A stretch of 64,000 nt of DNA from contig NC_086021.1 of the NCBI RefSeq assembly GCF_036323735.1, positions 159,932,976 through 159,996,975 on the forward strand, read 5' to 3'. Shown piece by piece: positions 1-11,944 of the stretch. The notes below the pieces were generated by a model. That model was not told the origin of the DNA. It saw only the letters and a program-made list of their open reading frames with translations, and searched no databases. Within the stretch, counting starts at the first letter, position 1. The number at the start of each line of letters is the position of its first letter. Origin of the DNA: Rattus norvegicus. Lineage: Eukaryota; Chordata; Mammalia; Rodentia; Muridae. The translations under genes and the position numbers were made by a program.

Positions 1-24
1 AGAAAGACAGAGACAGAGAGAGAA

Positions 25-55
<31 letters not shown>
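1..55. repeat. (GA)n-rich purine repeat at window edge
   Basis: GA units with CAGAGA and AAAGA interruptions; may extend beyond the window. Confidence 0.85.
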
Positions 56-227
56 TTCATTGTACTTTTCTTGAAATGACCAACTGCAAAAATACTAAGA
101 AAAAAAAAAAAACAGGACAGATATACAAACTCAGTGGTTTCTAGAACCTGTGACCTTCCTTGAGGAACCTGCCCAGGGTCTGTATATGGGAAACAGAAGG
201 CTCAAGCTATAAAGACAGTGGGCTACC

Positions 228-272
228 ACCCACCCACCCATTCATCCATCCATCCATCCACCCACTCACCCA
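228..272. repeat. CCAC/CCAT tetranucleotide repeat
   Basis: Mixed CCCA, TCCA and ATCC units, imperfect. Confidence 0.8.
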
Positions 273-360
273 GCCAGCTCTCTGACAACACTAAAACCAA
301 GGACACACTGCTGCTTTTCTTCCTAGGATACTCAGACCCACCTACAGTCTGAAAGTCTGT

Positions 361-505
361 TTTTAAAGCAGGGTATCTCTATGCAGCCCTGGCTGTCCTG
401 GAACTCTCTATATAGACCATACTGTCCTCAAACTCACCGGGACCCACCTGCCTTTGCCTCCGGAGTGCTGGGATTAAAGGAGTGTACCACTATGCTCTGT
501 AGGTC
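361..505 (-). mobile_element. B1 SINE
   Basis: Reverse-complement B1: CAGCCCTGGCTGTCCTGGAA, then GTGCTGGGATTAAAGGAGTG on the plus strand. Moderately diverged; in Acss1 intron 3. Confidence 0.88.
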
Positions 506-773
506 AGAAATTCTTACCAATGAACCACATGACCCTCAACTCCTACAGCCTTGTGGAGACAGGTATTCTCCACCCCTGAGTGCTGTTCCTTGGCAAAGCT
601 GTTGAATCTCAGTACCTTTCAAGCCTCCTACACCACTGTGCCCTTTCACCAGCAGTGTGGCCCTGCCAGGCCTTCTAGGCCTCACACAGATGCATATTCA
701 GATCTAGGCCTGTTCATTCACCATGAGCCTGCCCTGGTGGCACCAGTCATTTGTCTGTGCAACTTCTTTTTAC

Positions 774-811
<38 letters not shown>
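774..811. repeat. (TAG)n trinucleotide microsatellite
   Basis: About 12 perfect TAG/AGT units directly before an AT-rich segment and the antisense L1 end. Confidence 0.95.
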
Positions 812-834
812 ATATATTAATTAATTTATTTATT

Positions 835-990
835 TTATAGACTAGTTTATATATTTACATTTCAAATGTTATCCCCTTTCCTGGTTCCCCCCTCTCCTAT
901 ACCTCTCCCCCTTCCTTTATGAGGATGCCCCCCCCAATCACTCCCACCTCAACACCCTGCCTTCCCCTTCACTGGGGAAACGAGCCTGAG
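835..990 (-). mobile_element. L1 3'UTR end fragment (antisense) beside Acss1 exon 3
   Basis: TTTACATTTCAAATGTTATCCCC (from about 857) and the following C-rich stretch match the reverse complement of a rodent L1 3' end. The fragment is in Acss1 intron 3, about 75 bp past the exon 3 splice donor, in the same orientation as Acss1. Confidence 0.75.
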
Positions 991-1063
991 TAGTGCTGTT
1001 AGTGTTGGCTGAGAGCCCGAGGTGTGGGACTCCTAAGCTCCTCCCATGCCCACCCATGCTCAC

Positions 1064-1263
1064 CATCATTGATCCTCCCGGCCAAGGACTCTGCACTAAA
1101 GCCAGCAAAAACCACTGTGTGGATAGCTCCAATCCTGGCACAGGCCAGCATCGCTGCCACAGCCAGTGGGGACACAGGCATGTAGATGGCCACACGGTCC
1201 CCTCGGTGCACACCATGCCTCTTCAGCGTGTTGGCCAGGCGGCATGTGGTCTCCAGAAGCTCC
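1064..1263 (-). CDS. Acss1: Acss1 coding exon 3
   Basis: This 200-bp exon encodes the end of R137 through D203, plus one base of the next codon. The acceptor is CTGTAG at 1265-1264 and the donor is GATG|GTGAGC at 1063-1062. The encoded sequence (ELLETTCRLANTLKRHGV, GDRVAIYMPVSP, ARIGAIHTVVFAGFS) is essentially the mammalian ACSS1 consensus for the start of the AMP-binding domain. The next exon lies to the left of the window. Confidence 0.96.
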
Positions 1264-1787
1264 CTACAGCATAGAAAAGAGAAGGCCATTAGAGACAGGG
1301 GAGAGACCCAGTACAGCACAATGGAGGATGGGACAAGTCACAGACTGCAGGCCCTGTCTCCCACCCCAGGGCAGAAGGGAAGGATTCACAGTTTGGCAAG
1401 ACAGAAATGGTTTCAACGTAAGGACATCATGCACCATGTTGCTAAGGCCACCTCACAGCCATTTCAGTTTCCGAGAGGTCACGGTCCTAAGACTTCCAAA
1501 AACGCTGGCTTCCAAAAACAAACAAACAAAAAAGGCGGCTTTTTAAAGAAAGTCTTCTGGCAGGAGAAAAGGAGGCTCCTTCTATATCGACAGAAGTCAA
1601 GGGCAACAAGAAACCTTCCCCCTAGTTAGGGACTTAGACCTCAGTGGGCCAAGGGCCAACTTGGTGAAGCCACAGTGACTGTAAAGAGAAAACACCAGAA
1701 AGATGACTACCCTGCCTGTAACCCCCTGGGAAGAGTTTACAGGCAGAGGTCTGTGTTAGGCACGGTCAGTGCACAGATGACAGATCA

Positions 1788-1827
<40 letters not shown>

Positions 1828-4800
1828 CACAGGCACACACACCCACCCACACCCATACACACACGCACACACACACAGGCACAGGCACACAGGCGCACAC
1901 ACACACACACAGGCACACATGCACACACACACACAGGCACACAGGCGCACACACACACAGGCACACAGGCACAGGCACACAGGCACACACACACACAGGC
2001 ACACAGGCACACTCAGGCACACACACAGGCACACACACATTCACACCTGCATGTACAGGGTATGCTGGGTTGGCTTGGAGTTCACTTAGGATCCTTAGCC
2101 CTTTATTAATCATAGCCCACGACACTGAACTCCAAGAATACCAGGAGTATAGGCTAGGAAAGTTACCACATTATGGAGGCAGAAGAGAAAAGCAAAGGTG
2201 GGACAGAGGTAAGTTTATGGTGCCCATCAAGGCTGTTTGAATGCCTTATCTCATTAAACATGGACATGTCTTTTCTATACATTTTTGTATTAATTAATTA
2301 TTTAACTAACTCAAAAAGGCCCCTTTTTTCTGGGTTGAGGGAGGCTGCCACTGGTCACATTCCTGGCCTCTGAGCTGCACTAAGATGCTCTAAATAGGGC
2401 AAGCCAGGCCCAAGGAGGGACCCTGTTTCAAGGTCCTCAAAGCCCCTGAAAAGCATAGTTGCCATACACAGGGCTTCAAAAAAAACTAAGTTCAACAAAG
2501 AGGCCTCTGGGAAACCAGACCAGAATGAAAATACAGGCCCCCTTATTCCCCCGCACCCCCACCCCCATCTCAGGCAGAGCCTGAGCTCTTTGTTTCTTCC
2601 GAAGCCCTCTGCAAAGGAAGGCAAATGAGACTCGTGCACATCCACTCTGCGATTGGCCCAGCTGCTGGCCACTCCTGCCCAGCTCAGTCCAGTGCCCCTT
2701 CCATTCTTTCTCCCTGAAACTGTAAAGAGGACAAAGGTGGCATTCAGTGGTACCCAGTCTATCCTTCCCCTGAGTTAACAATGAAAGAACACTTCCCAGA
2801 CCCAAGCCACAGACTCCAGGGCCCAGAAACACCCCTCCCACTGAGGGGCCGCCCACAGCTGAAAAAGCAGCTGTGATCAATAGTGCATGAGTAAGTAGGG
2901 CCCTCCCTTCAGCTCTGTTTTCACAGCCCTGGAGCTTATGCCCTGGGCAGTGCAGAGAGAGATGGAGGGAGCCTGTGCCTGCTGACCAGTCAGGTGTTGA
3001 AACCCAGCCCTTACCCTGCAGCCCTGGGGCAGCAGTTTAGAGAAAGAAGGACTATTTTTATAGCAAAGCCTTTCTATAGCAGACACAACCCTACTACAAG
3101 TTCTGTAATCAACTGACACTTGCCTAAAGTCACACAGTGTAAGTGTACCCCCACCCCACCCACAACCTGAGAGTCTCAGGCGAGTTCCGAAAAAGAAAGA
3201 GAGTTCAGAGGGAGGAGAGGAAGAAGCTGTTATCTATTTATTCATTTTTCTTTCAATCAAAGTTGTTGTTGTTGTTGGTGGTGGTGGTGGTGGTTGTTGA
3301 TGCTTTGAGATAGGACCCCATAGCCCAGGCTAACCTGAAACTCTCCAAATAGCCTAGGCTAGACTGGAACTCACCACCTCCTGTCTCACCTCATGTGTGT
3401 TAGTATTGCAGGTGTGTGCAGCCATTTCCAGCTCAAGGCTGTTTTTCTTTTTTATGACTGTTATCAAAAGCGTCTTTCCCTCCTAGTCATTCCAGGATGC
3501 TAGCCCAAGGGAGGAAGATATTGCTTGGTGTGTGTTGTATTTAGGAAACAACAAACTGAGAATGAATGATCTGTCCATTCCCCACACTGACTTGGGCTCG
3601 CTATGTTCATGAAACAAACACTGAAAATCTCATCCTCTATAGCACCTGTCCCTTTAGAACGCGAGGTCTGCTTAGACACAGCTTTGAGTCCCATTCACTG
3701 CGTTAAGCTCAGCATCTATAATACGGCTAGGCCATAAAAGGTACTCAGCAAATATTGATCAAATGGATGAGCGGAGCAGGTGAACAGAAAATGAGAGCCA
3801 CACAGGCCCAGGGTAAGCCACGCTCCCTGCAACTCACTGGCCCAATGTCTCTTTCTCCCCTCCAATCGGAGGGCCAGCTCCATGTCCTAAGCAATCACAG
3901 AAGGCCTTGGCTACAATCTCTAGGATTTAGTATTCCCTTCGGTGCACTCGAGAGAAGAAAGGATTTTAGTAAGACAGGAAATGCAACAAGATGAATCTTT
4001 CTCTCCCAACAAGGCACACCAGGTCCTGCACCCCGTCTTGAAGAAACAGCCCAGGGGCACAGTTGCTAAGCCTGATTCCTTGGTGATGAAATTCATTCAC
4101 TCTGCTGCTGATAACCCTCAGAGAACGGAAGCCACAGAAATGGGCTGGGCAGGTTCATAAACCAAGTGTGCCATCATGAGATGTCACCACCAGAACCTTT
4201 AGCAAAGAGCTTTGATGAAAATATTGAGTCAATCTGGGCATGGTGGCAAATGCCTTTAATCCCAGCACTTGGGAGGCAGAGGCAGAGGCAGGTGGATCTT
4301 TGTGAGTTCAAGGCTCTCCTGCTTTACTCCAGGACAGTCAGGGCTGTTACACAGAGAAATCCAGGCTTGAAAAACAAAAGAGGGGGGGAGGGGGAGGGAG
4401 AGAAAGAGAGAGGGGGGAGGGAGAGGAGGAGGAGGAGGAGAAAAGAAGAGAAGAAAGAAAAAGAAAAAATACTGAGAGTCACATATCAACATGGAAAACT
4501 CCCAAAGCTGCTATTTGCCAGTGAAAGTTCGGGAAACAGATACACTTTTTTTGAGGTGTGTTGCACTGTGGTGAAGGAACTGACCTCACCCTTTATCCCT
4601 CAGAGGATATCTCCCTGGATACCCAGTAGTGTCTGAGCAAAGATGGGATCTATTGTGGAACAATGTCCTTTAGGCATAGTAACCATTACCCTGCTAACTG
4701 GAGCAGCTCTCAAGAGTGGCCCTGCGGGCTGGAGAGATGGCTCAGCCGTTAAAGGCTAGGCTCACAACCAAATATATAAGAGTGGCCCTGCTGCTCTCTC

Positions 4801-7800
4801 ATAGAAGGGGGCAAAATCAGACCCTCACCAGGGACTCCAGCCCCTCCCTCCTGCACCACCCCACTTTCCCAGCTGTTTGCAATTCTGCCCTAGCTGCTTG
4901 CGATCTTGGAGGTGCTAAAAGTGTACAGAGTTTCAAAAGTAGTCACACAGGCTGAAGTGGCCCTTTTCAGTGATGCGACAGTTTGGGATGGAGGGGATCA
5001 ACTCTGCTCCTGTAACAAACCCCTCTCCCAGGCTTCTGTAAGTAACTCTGATAAACTTAGTATTTCACCACGCTAGCCTGGAATAGAACTGTTGCTTTGC
5101 CCCACCTGCCATGAGTAAATATATCTACCCAAGAAAAGCTAACGTAACAAGATCCTACACGACTCCCCATACTTGGGAATAAATGACCTTATAAAAGAGT
5201 CCACCATTAAGGGACTGAGCCCCAACTATGACTGATGTCCCAAGCATCTTTAAAGATGTCCCATCGATGGCAACTATCGTCATTTCAGAAAATGGGCTAA
5301 GAGGTGGGAAAAGAGTGGATACACCTTGGCCAGTGAACTTCTGAGTGTTGGAAGTGTGCTACATTGAAACTAAAGCAGGATTTCGCTAACACCAGTAGAG
5401 CTTGCCTCAATGTCTGGAGTTCGGTAGTGATCACTGCCACATACATATACTCTGCCTTCCTGCAGTGTCCATTTACAGAGCTATGAGGTTAGCAAACCTG
5501 TCTGGGGCACCCACTTGTGACCAGATCCACTTGTGGCCAGGTGTGGTGGTGCACACCTTTAAACCTAGGGCTCAAGAGGCAGACACGCAAATCTCTGATC
5601 AGCCTGTTCTACAGATAGCCAGGGTTCCACAGACCCTGTCTTGGAAAGCCCCACCCCGACAAAGAATTCCATTTGCTGGCCTAGGTATCTACATCATAAA
5701 CCTGAAGAGGACCTGGGAGAAGCTGCTGCTCACAGCTCCAGCTATTGCTGCCATTGAGAACCCTGCTGACGTCAGTGTCATCTCCTCCAGGAACACTGGT
5801 CAGCGAGCTGTGCTGAAGTTCGCTGCTGCCACAGGAGCCACTCCCATTGCTGGCCGCTTCACACCTGGGACCTCACTAACAGATCCAAGCAGCCTTCAGG
5901 GAGTCACGGCTTCTAGTGGTGACCGATCCCCGGGCTGACCACCAGCCCCTCACAGAGGCCTCTTAGGTCAACCTGCCCACCATTGCCCACCATTGCGCTG
6001 TGTAACACAGATTCTCCCCTGTGCTATGTGGACATTGCCATTCCGTGCAACAACAAGGGAGCTCACTCAGTAGGTCTGACGTGGTGGATGCTGGCCCGGG
6101 AAGTACTGCGCATGCGAGGAACCATTTCCCAGGAGCACCCAGGGGAGGTTATGCCTGATCTTTACTTCTACAGAGACTCAGAGGAGATTGAGGAGGAGCA
6201 GGCTGCTTCTGAGAAGGCTGTGACCAAGGAGGAATTCCAGGACGAATGGACCACACCAGATCCTGAGTTCACTGCTGCTCACCCTGAGGCGGCTGACTGG
6301 TCTGAGGGTGTGCAGGTACCCTCTGTGTCCTTCCAGCAGTTCCCAACGGGAGACTGGAGTGCATAGCAGCCACTGAGGACTGGTCAGCAGCTCCCACAGC
6401 GCAGGCCACTGAGTGGACTAGAGCCACCACTAAGTGGTCCTGAGCTGTTCTGCAGATGCCTGAGCGAAGGAAAAAAAGATGGAAGGAAAATAAAGTTCCT
6501 AAAAACTGCAAAAAAAAAAAAAAAAAAAAAAGAGTGAATACAGGCCATTCCATAAGTGCCTTTTTTCTCTACACTGGGTATTGCACCCTGGAGACCTCAC
6601 ACAAGTAAGACAATCCCTCTATCACTGACCTGCACACACAGTTAGCTTTATTTATTAGGACAGACTGTTTTAGAGATAAATTTGTACATTGCTCTGTGGC
6701 TGGAAGCCAGAGCCTTACACATGCTAGGCAAGCACTCTACCACTGGCATGCACTAGTAATCCTCTGATGACTCCTTAGCAGAGGCAGGCGCTCATGTGTC
6801 TCTTTCCCAGAAAGGAGAACATAAAATTCCAGTTTGTCCAATGTTCGTTGCAGGATCTGATCTTTGGCTCTGGGCAAATGCGACCCAAGGGTTTGTGGAG
6901 GCCCTGAGCAGCCCACTTGTTCTGGTCTCTAGCCAGTACAACAGCAGAAGCAGATCTAAGAAGAGTGCATGATCAACCACAAGACAGCTGCCGCCCTTTG
7001 GGGTCCAGACATTCACTGGGGCCCCAGGTTGAGAGAAGCCTAGGAGAAGGCAGGCCCACTTGTACAACCACACCTCCCACCTGCCATGTGCCAACCCTTC
7101 TCCTCCAGCCACACTTACTTCCCACTGTGAGCACAAGAAGCCTGTCCCTAGGCCAGCATGACTAGCGTCAGGCCCATCACCTCATAACACCTCAGTCTAA
7201 AAGGGCTGGTTCCCTCTCAGATTCTCATTTCCTTCCTGCATAATAAGAACAATAACTCACAACCGTAGTGTGACCTGTAGCCAAGATTGTTCCGAAGCCT
7301 TCGGATAGAAGAACTTTTGTAATAGCTTTCTGTTGCTAAAACAAAAATACCTGAGATAATCACCTTAGTAAAAGAAAAGGTTTGTTTTGGGTTCACACTT
7401 ATTGTTTCATGACTATTGCTCTGGGCCTGCAGCGGAGACTCAGTACATCACAGTGACAGTATATGATGAAGTCTCTCATGTCAGGGTGACAGAGAGAGAG
7501 AGAGAGAGAGAGAGAGAACTAAAATCCCAATATCCCCTTCAAGAACACGCCCACACTGGCCTAAAGGCCTCCCAGTAGACTTTACCTCTTGAAGGGTCTG
7601 CTACCTTTTAGCACCACACGCTGCACACAGTCAGCAGATGAGTCTCTCAGGGTGGCAGGGGTAGGGGGTGGGGTGGGGAACAACATTCAAGACTTCCACT
7701 GCCAAACAATCTGTGGCCTCTGAACTCTCTCTCTCTCTCTCCATAAAAGGAAACTGAGTTACATGAAAGTTAAGCTGTTGTTTTTTCTCAGAACCATTCA

Positions 7801-10800
7801 ACCAAATAAATCGGGGCAGGATGTGAGCCCAAGCATGAGCTCTAAAAGCCTGGCGCCTACCCAGCTCCCCTCATGAACCCGAGTGTCACAATAACTTCCT
7901 TTCTTCCTGATATAAAGTGTCCCCCAAATCATGATTTCCCCCACCTGCATATTAATGTTATTACCATTCCCTTTGAGCTTTTAAATGTCTATTTGTTTTA
8001 AAGAGGACTAGGCTGAGTGGAGCCAGCCTATGCTCAGCATGTGTGAGCATTGAGTTCCATTCCCCAGTGCGGAGGGAGGGAGGGAACCAGAAGCTGACTT
8101 GTTCTAAGGGAGAGTTAGGGACTAAAGAGGAAGCTCAGCAGTTAAAGGCACATACTGGTTCTGCACAGAACGCAAGTCCAGGTCCCTGTACCCGCACAGG
8201 GCCATCACACTTGTGACTTCGGTTCCACAGGGAATCCAAAGCCTCTACAGTCTCTGGGCAGGCACCTCGACTCACAAGTACATGCATGCAGAGACACACA
8301 CAATGCTCGTTTAAAAATAGTCTCTCTGAAGCTAGGGAGGTTAGGGAAAGAATGGATTAAAGTCTACCACCTTGGAAGCTAGATTTCTTTGTATCAACAG
8401 AATGGAGAAGAGGGACTAGGGGAGAAGCACCACACTCAGCTCCTTCTGCCTCTGGGATTCCTGGGATTGCCCCCGCCATCTCCAGGTCACATCCTACATC
8501 CCTGACCAAAGCCAGCAGGCTGTGGACCAAAAATATACCCCTGCAGGACAGAAGTATCCAGTCAGACCTGAAAAAGACTGCTCTTGCTAGGGACTGATTT
8601 CCTCTCGCTAACCTGTTTATGGAAAAATAGTTCACTTCCTTTCTGGCACAAAGCACAGCTCGCACATCCCAGAGGAGGCAAGTGCTAAAGCAGTAAGCAC
8701 TCAGGAGGTTCCAGAAGGCTGGAAGCCCAGTGATCTGTTAGGATCCCAGTGTGGAAGCCAGCACAAACAGCTGGGCCTGGCGGAACACTTCGCCCTGGCC
8801 TGCAGACTTGTTTACTGCTCCAAAACCACACAGGGAGTCCTTTTCTTAGTGGTTTCCTAGTGAAACGTGAACCGGGAATGTAGCTATTAACTTTCTAAAA
8901 CCATTCACTTTTCCCGGTGATAAAAAAAAAAAAAAAAAGTGACAAACAAAAACAAAACAAACAAACCCACAGGGTGTCTCCGGTTGCACGTTTGGACAGC
9001 TCCCATGCCACCTGGTGAGGGTCTAGCAATCACTCTGCACAAGTCCTTCTGGCAAGACAGAGAAGCTGAGGACCCACAGAAAGTTCCAGACTAGGCACAA
9101 GCTGGGAGTCATTCTCTTCTGAGGCTTCCCTGTGGGGCCACAGAGCACTGCAGTTTGACACTCAGAAAATGGTCTCTGGGAAATATTGATTCCAGCAGAC
9201 ATGGTCACCAGAACGACACTCCAGGAGTCAAATCTAGGTTGAGTGCTTTCCCTGCTTCTTGGAGCAGCTTGGGGAAACATTTCATTAGGAGAAGGAGAGA
9301 CAGCTCCTACGACCCGGTCATGCTGGCAAGTGTTCAAAAGCAGCTTTTCTGGGAAAGCAGTCCCATAGCATGCGCTAGTAATTGCAGTGTAAATCTTGCA
9401 TCCGTGGCTGATTTCAAACCCCTCGGTAAGGCTCCCTAAATAGGTATTGAAAACTGAGTGTGGAGTCAATGACACGGACACCTCAGCAAACTTGCTTTGC
9501 TGCCACTGGCAACCCCTCAAAACAGCCTGTGTCCTCCGACCTCCCTGAGAATGTCTTTAAAAATAACTTTAACTAAGCTTTATCCCTTCATTTAAAAAAA
9601 ACCTCGTCAGTCCTGACATAATTTCTATTTAATATCTGGGAGGTAGGGAGGAGCAACTGCAAGCCTCTTCTTCCAGTTCTGTCCTGTTCCTGGCCTTCTC
9701 ACCCTCGATTTCAGATGACAGTGAGTTCTGTGGAATCTAAGAGGTCTGGCCCCACTGCGCTTTGAAATACAGGTTCAAAGGCAGAGAGCACACTGACACA
9801 GTTCCCTCGGGTAGCCTTGCCACTTTGGTCAAGTAGCTCATCCTGGCTGAGAGGCTAGTGCTAGCCCATGAATGCTGCAACTTTCACCAGGCCTGGTGCC
9901 CTTTCTGCAGGTTCAAGGCAATTTGCCCAAAGCATTTCCGTGTGTGCCAGAAGCTCCAACAACCTCACAGGAAGCAACAGAAGCGTCCACCTCCTAACCA
10001 AAGACTCAGATCTCCTCTCCAGGCTTTACACCGTCTCCCAGCACTCTGGTGCCACGAACCCTGCTCCTACCCAACTGCCTGCTTGTCTTCCGGGACGTAG
10101 GTAATGAGAAAGGCAGTATCTGTCAGTGAGCAGGGCACTGCACACACACGGATGCTAACTGACGTGTGGTCATAGGTTAATTACTTTTTTCACTGCTGAG
10201 ATGAAATATCCAAGAAGAGGCAGCTCAGAGATGGCAGCGTTTCTGTGTTTGTTTCACAGTCCTAACAGGAAAAGCATGAGAGGCAGGAGCCAGAGGAAGG
10301 TAGAGGTGCACTGCATCTGCAGTGAGGAAGCAGAGAGACAGAAATGTGGTATGCAGCTCCTATTCTCTTGATAGTCAGTCTGGACCCCCAGTCTATGCAA
10401 CATGTCTCCTACAGTTGGAGGGGGGCAGGTCTTCCCACTTCTGTTAACATAATCCACAAACTCCCTTACAGACAAATCCAATTCTGGGTCCTGTCAAGTT
10501 GACAACCAACACTAAGCATGGCACAGGCAGGGCGTCTCTGGGCTGTGGAGCTGCCCCTGTGAAAGGCAACAGGACAGCAGACAGAATTCTTTTTCTATAC
10601 CTCTGCAGAGGCCAAGCTGAGTGCAAACCTAATAATGGCTTTTTCAGCTGTATGAAATTCCCAGCGCCAGAAGCTCTCTGGGGAGTCAGAACTTTGACCT
10701 TGAATAGTGACCTGAGGTCATCCACATCAGCTTCTGCTCAGACACAGCGGGGGTGGAGAGACCACAGGGTACAACCAACAGGAAGAGGGCTACAGACTGG

Positions 10801-11891
10801 ACACAAAAGAGATAAGAGACTTCAGGAGGACAGAGGACTGGGTGGCAGAACTCTCACAGTCTGTCCTCACCATCCCAAGGCTGTACTCTACAGCATGGCA
10901 TGCTGTGCCCACACCCCCCAACCCCCACCCCACCCCACTCCCTCACCCCACCCCTACCACATAAGAAAAGGGCAAGGGTGAGGCAGTGAAAATGTCCTGG
11001 ACAGGAGCATAGGCTGCAGCAGAGGGGAGGGGGGAGGAGACCAGTTTCACATTTCTAGGTAGCAAGAAGTCTGTCTGATCCACCAGTCTGCTGTCCTAAA
11101 AGGGACCCTGCTGCTGCGGGCCACAGGAAGCCACAGCTGCATACAGCAAAACTGTGAGTCAGTCTAACGCCTACCCTATAGTCTAGAGGCTACAGAAGTA
11201 GGAAGAAAAACAAAACAGGAACAAGGAAGCTCTCCACTTCAGGTTTCTCAAGCAGAGGCCGAGGCTATGCCACTCCCCTTAGAAAATGAATCTCTTCTCT
11301 CTCCCTCAGTTGAAGCTTTCCTGCAAGCTGTCTGCCCCCACGTGTTCTTGCTTAGCAGAAGAGAGGTCACAAAGAGGAGACTCGGCTGAAGGGAGGTGTT
11401 TGTTTCTGTGTGCTCCTCAGGTTGAAGCTTAACCAGGTTTGCACAGATAGAAACCCCAAAAAAGTTCCATCAAAGAGGTTTCCTGAGACATAAATAAACT
11501 TTCTTAGCAGTCCAGAGATCCTTCCATCTAAAGTGTAAACTTCCCAGACCCTTAGTGCGCCCACAAGAATGGCAAACAAATGCGGCTAGAAAAGTCAAAA
11601 CCTCTTCCAGCCTTAAGATGATGTCTCTGAGTTTCCTGTGAGAAGCGAAGGTCCGAAGGCAAGGTTTAAAGTAAGTGTATTTGAGACTGGAGAGATGGCT
11701 CAGAGGTTAGGGCTGCATAGCACACTTGCTGAGGAACAAGTTCCCTTCCCAGAACTCACCCAGCAACTCAGGACTAACTGCACCTCCAGTCCCAGGGCAT
11801 CCAGTGCCCTCTTGTGACATTCATGAGCTCACGCATACATAGTGAAGATACACTCTGTCTTTCTGTGTGTGTGTGTCTCTCTCTGTCTCTT

Positions 11892-11944
<53 letters not shown>

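Noticed and set aside
1675..2125. Several 70-140-codon frames rich in His/Thr or Cys/Val
   Set aside because: They are translations of the CA/TG repeat on both strands.
5402..6366. Functional Rpsa-like gene
   Set aside because: The reading frame is broken by small deletions and a stop, the 5' part is missing, and a retroposed poly(A) tail is present.
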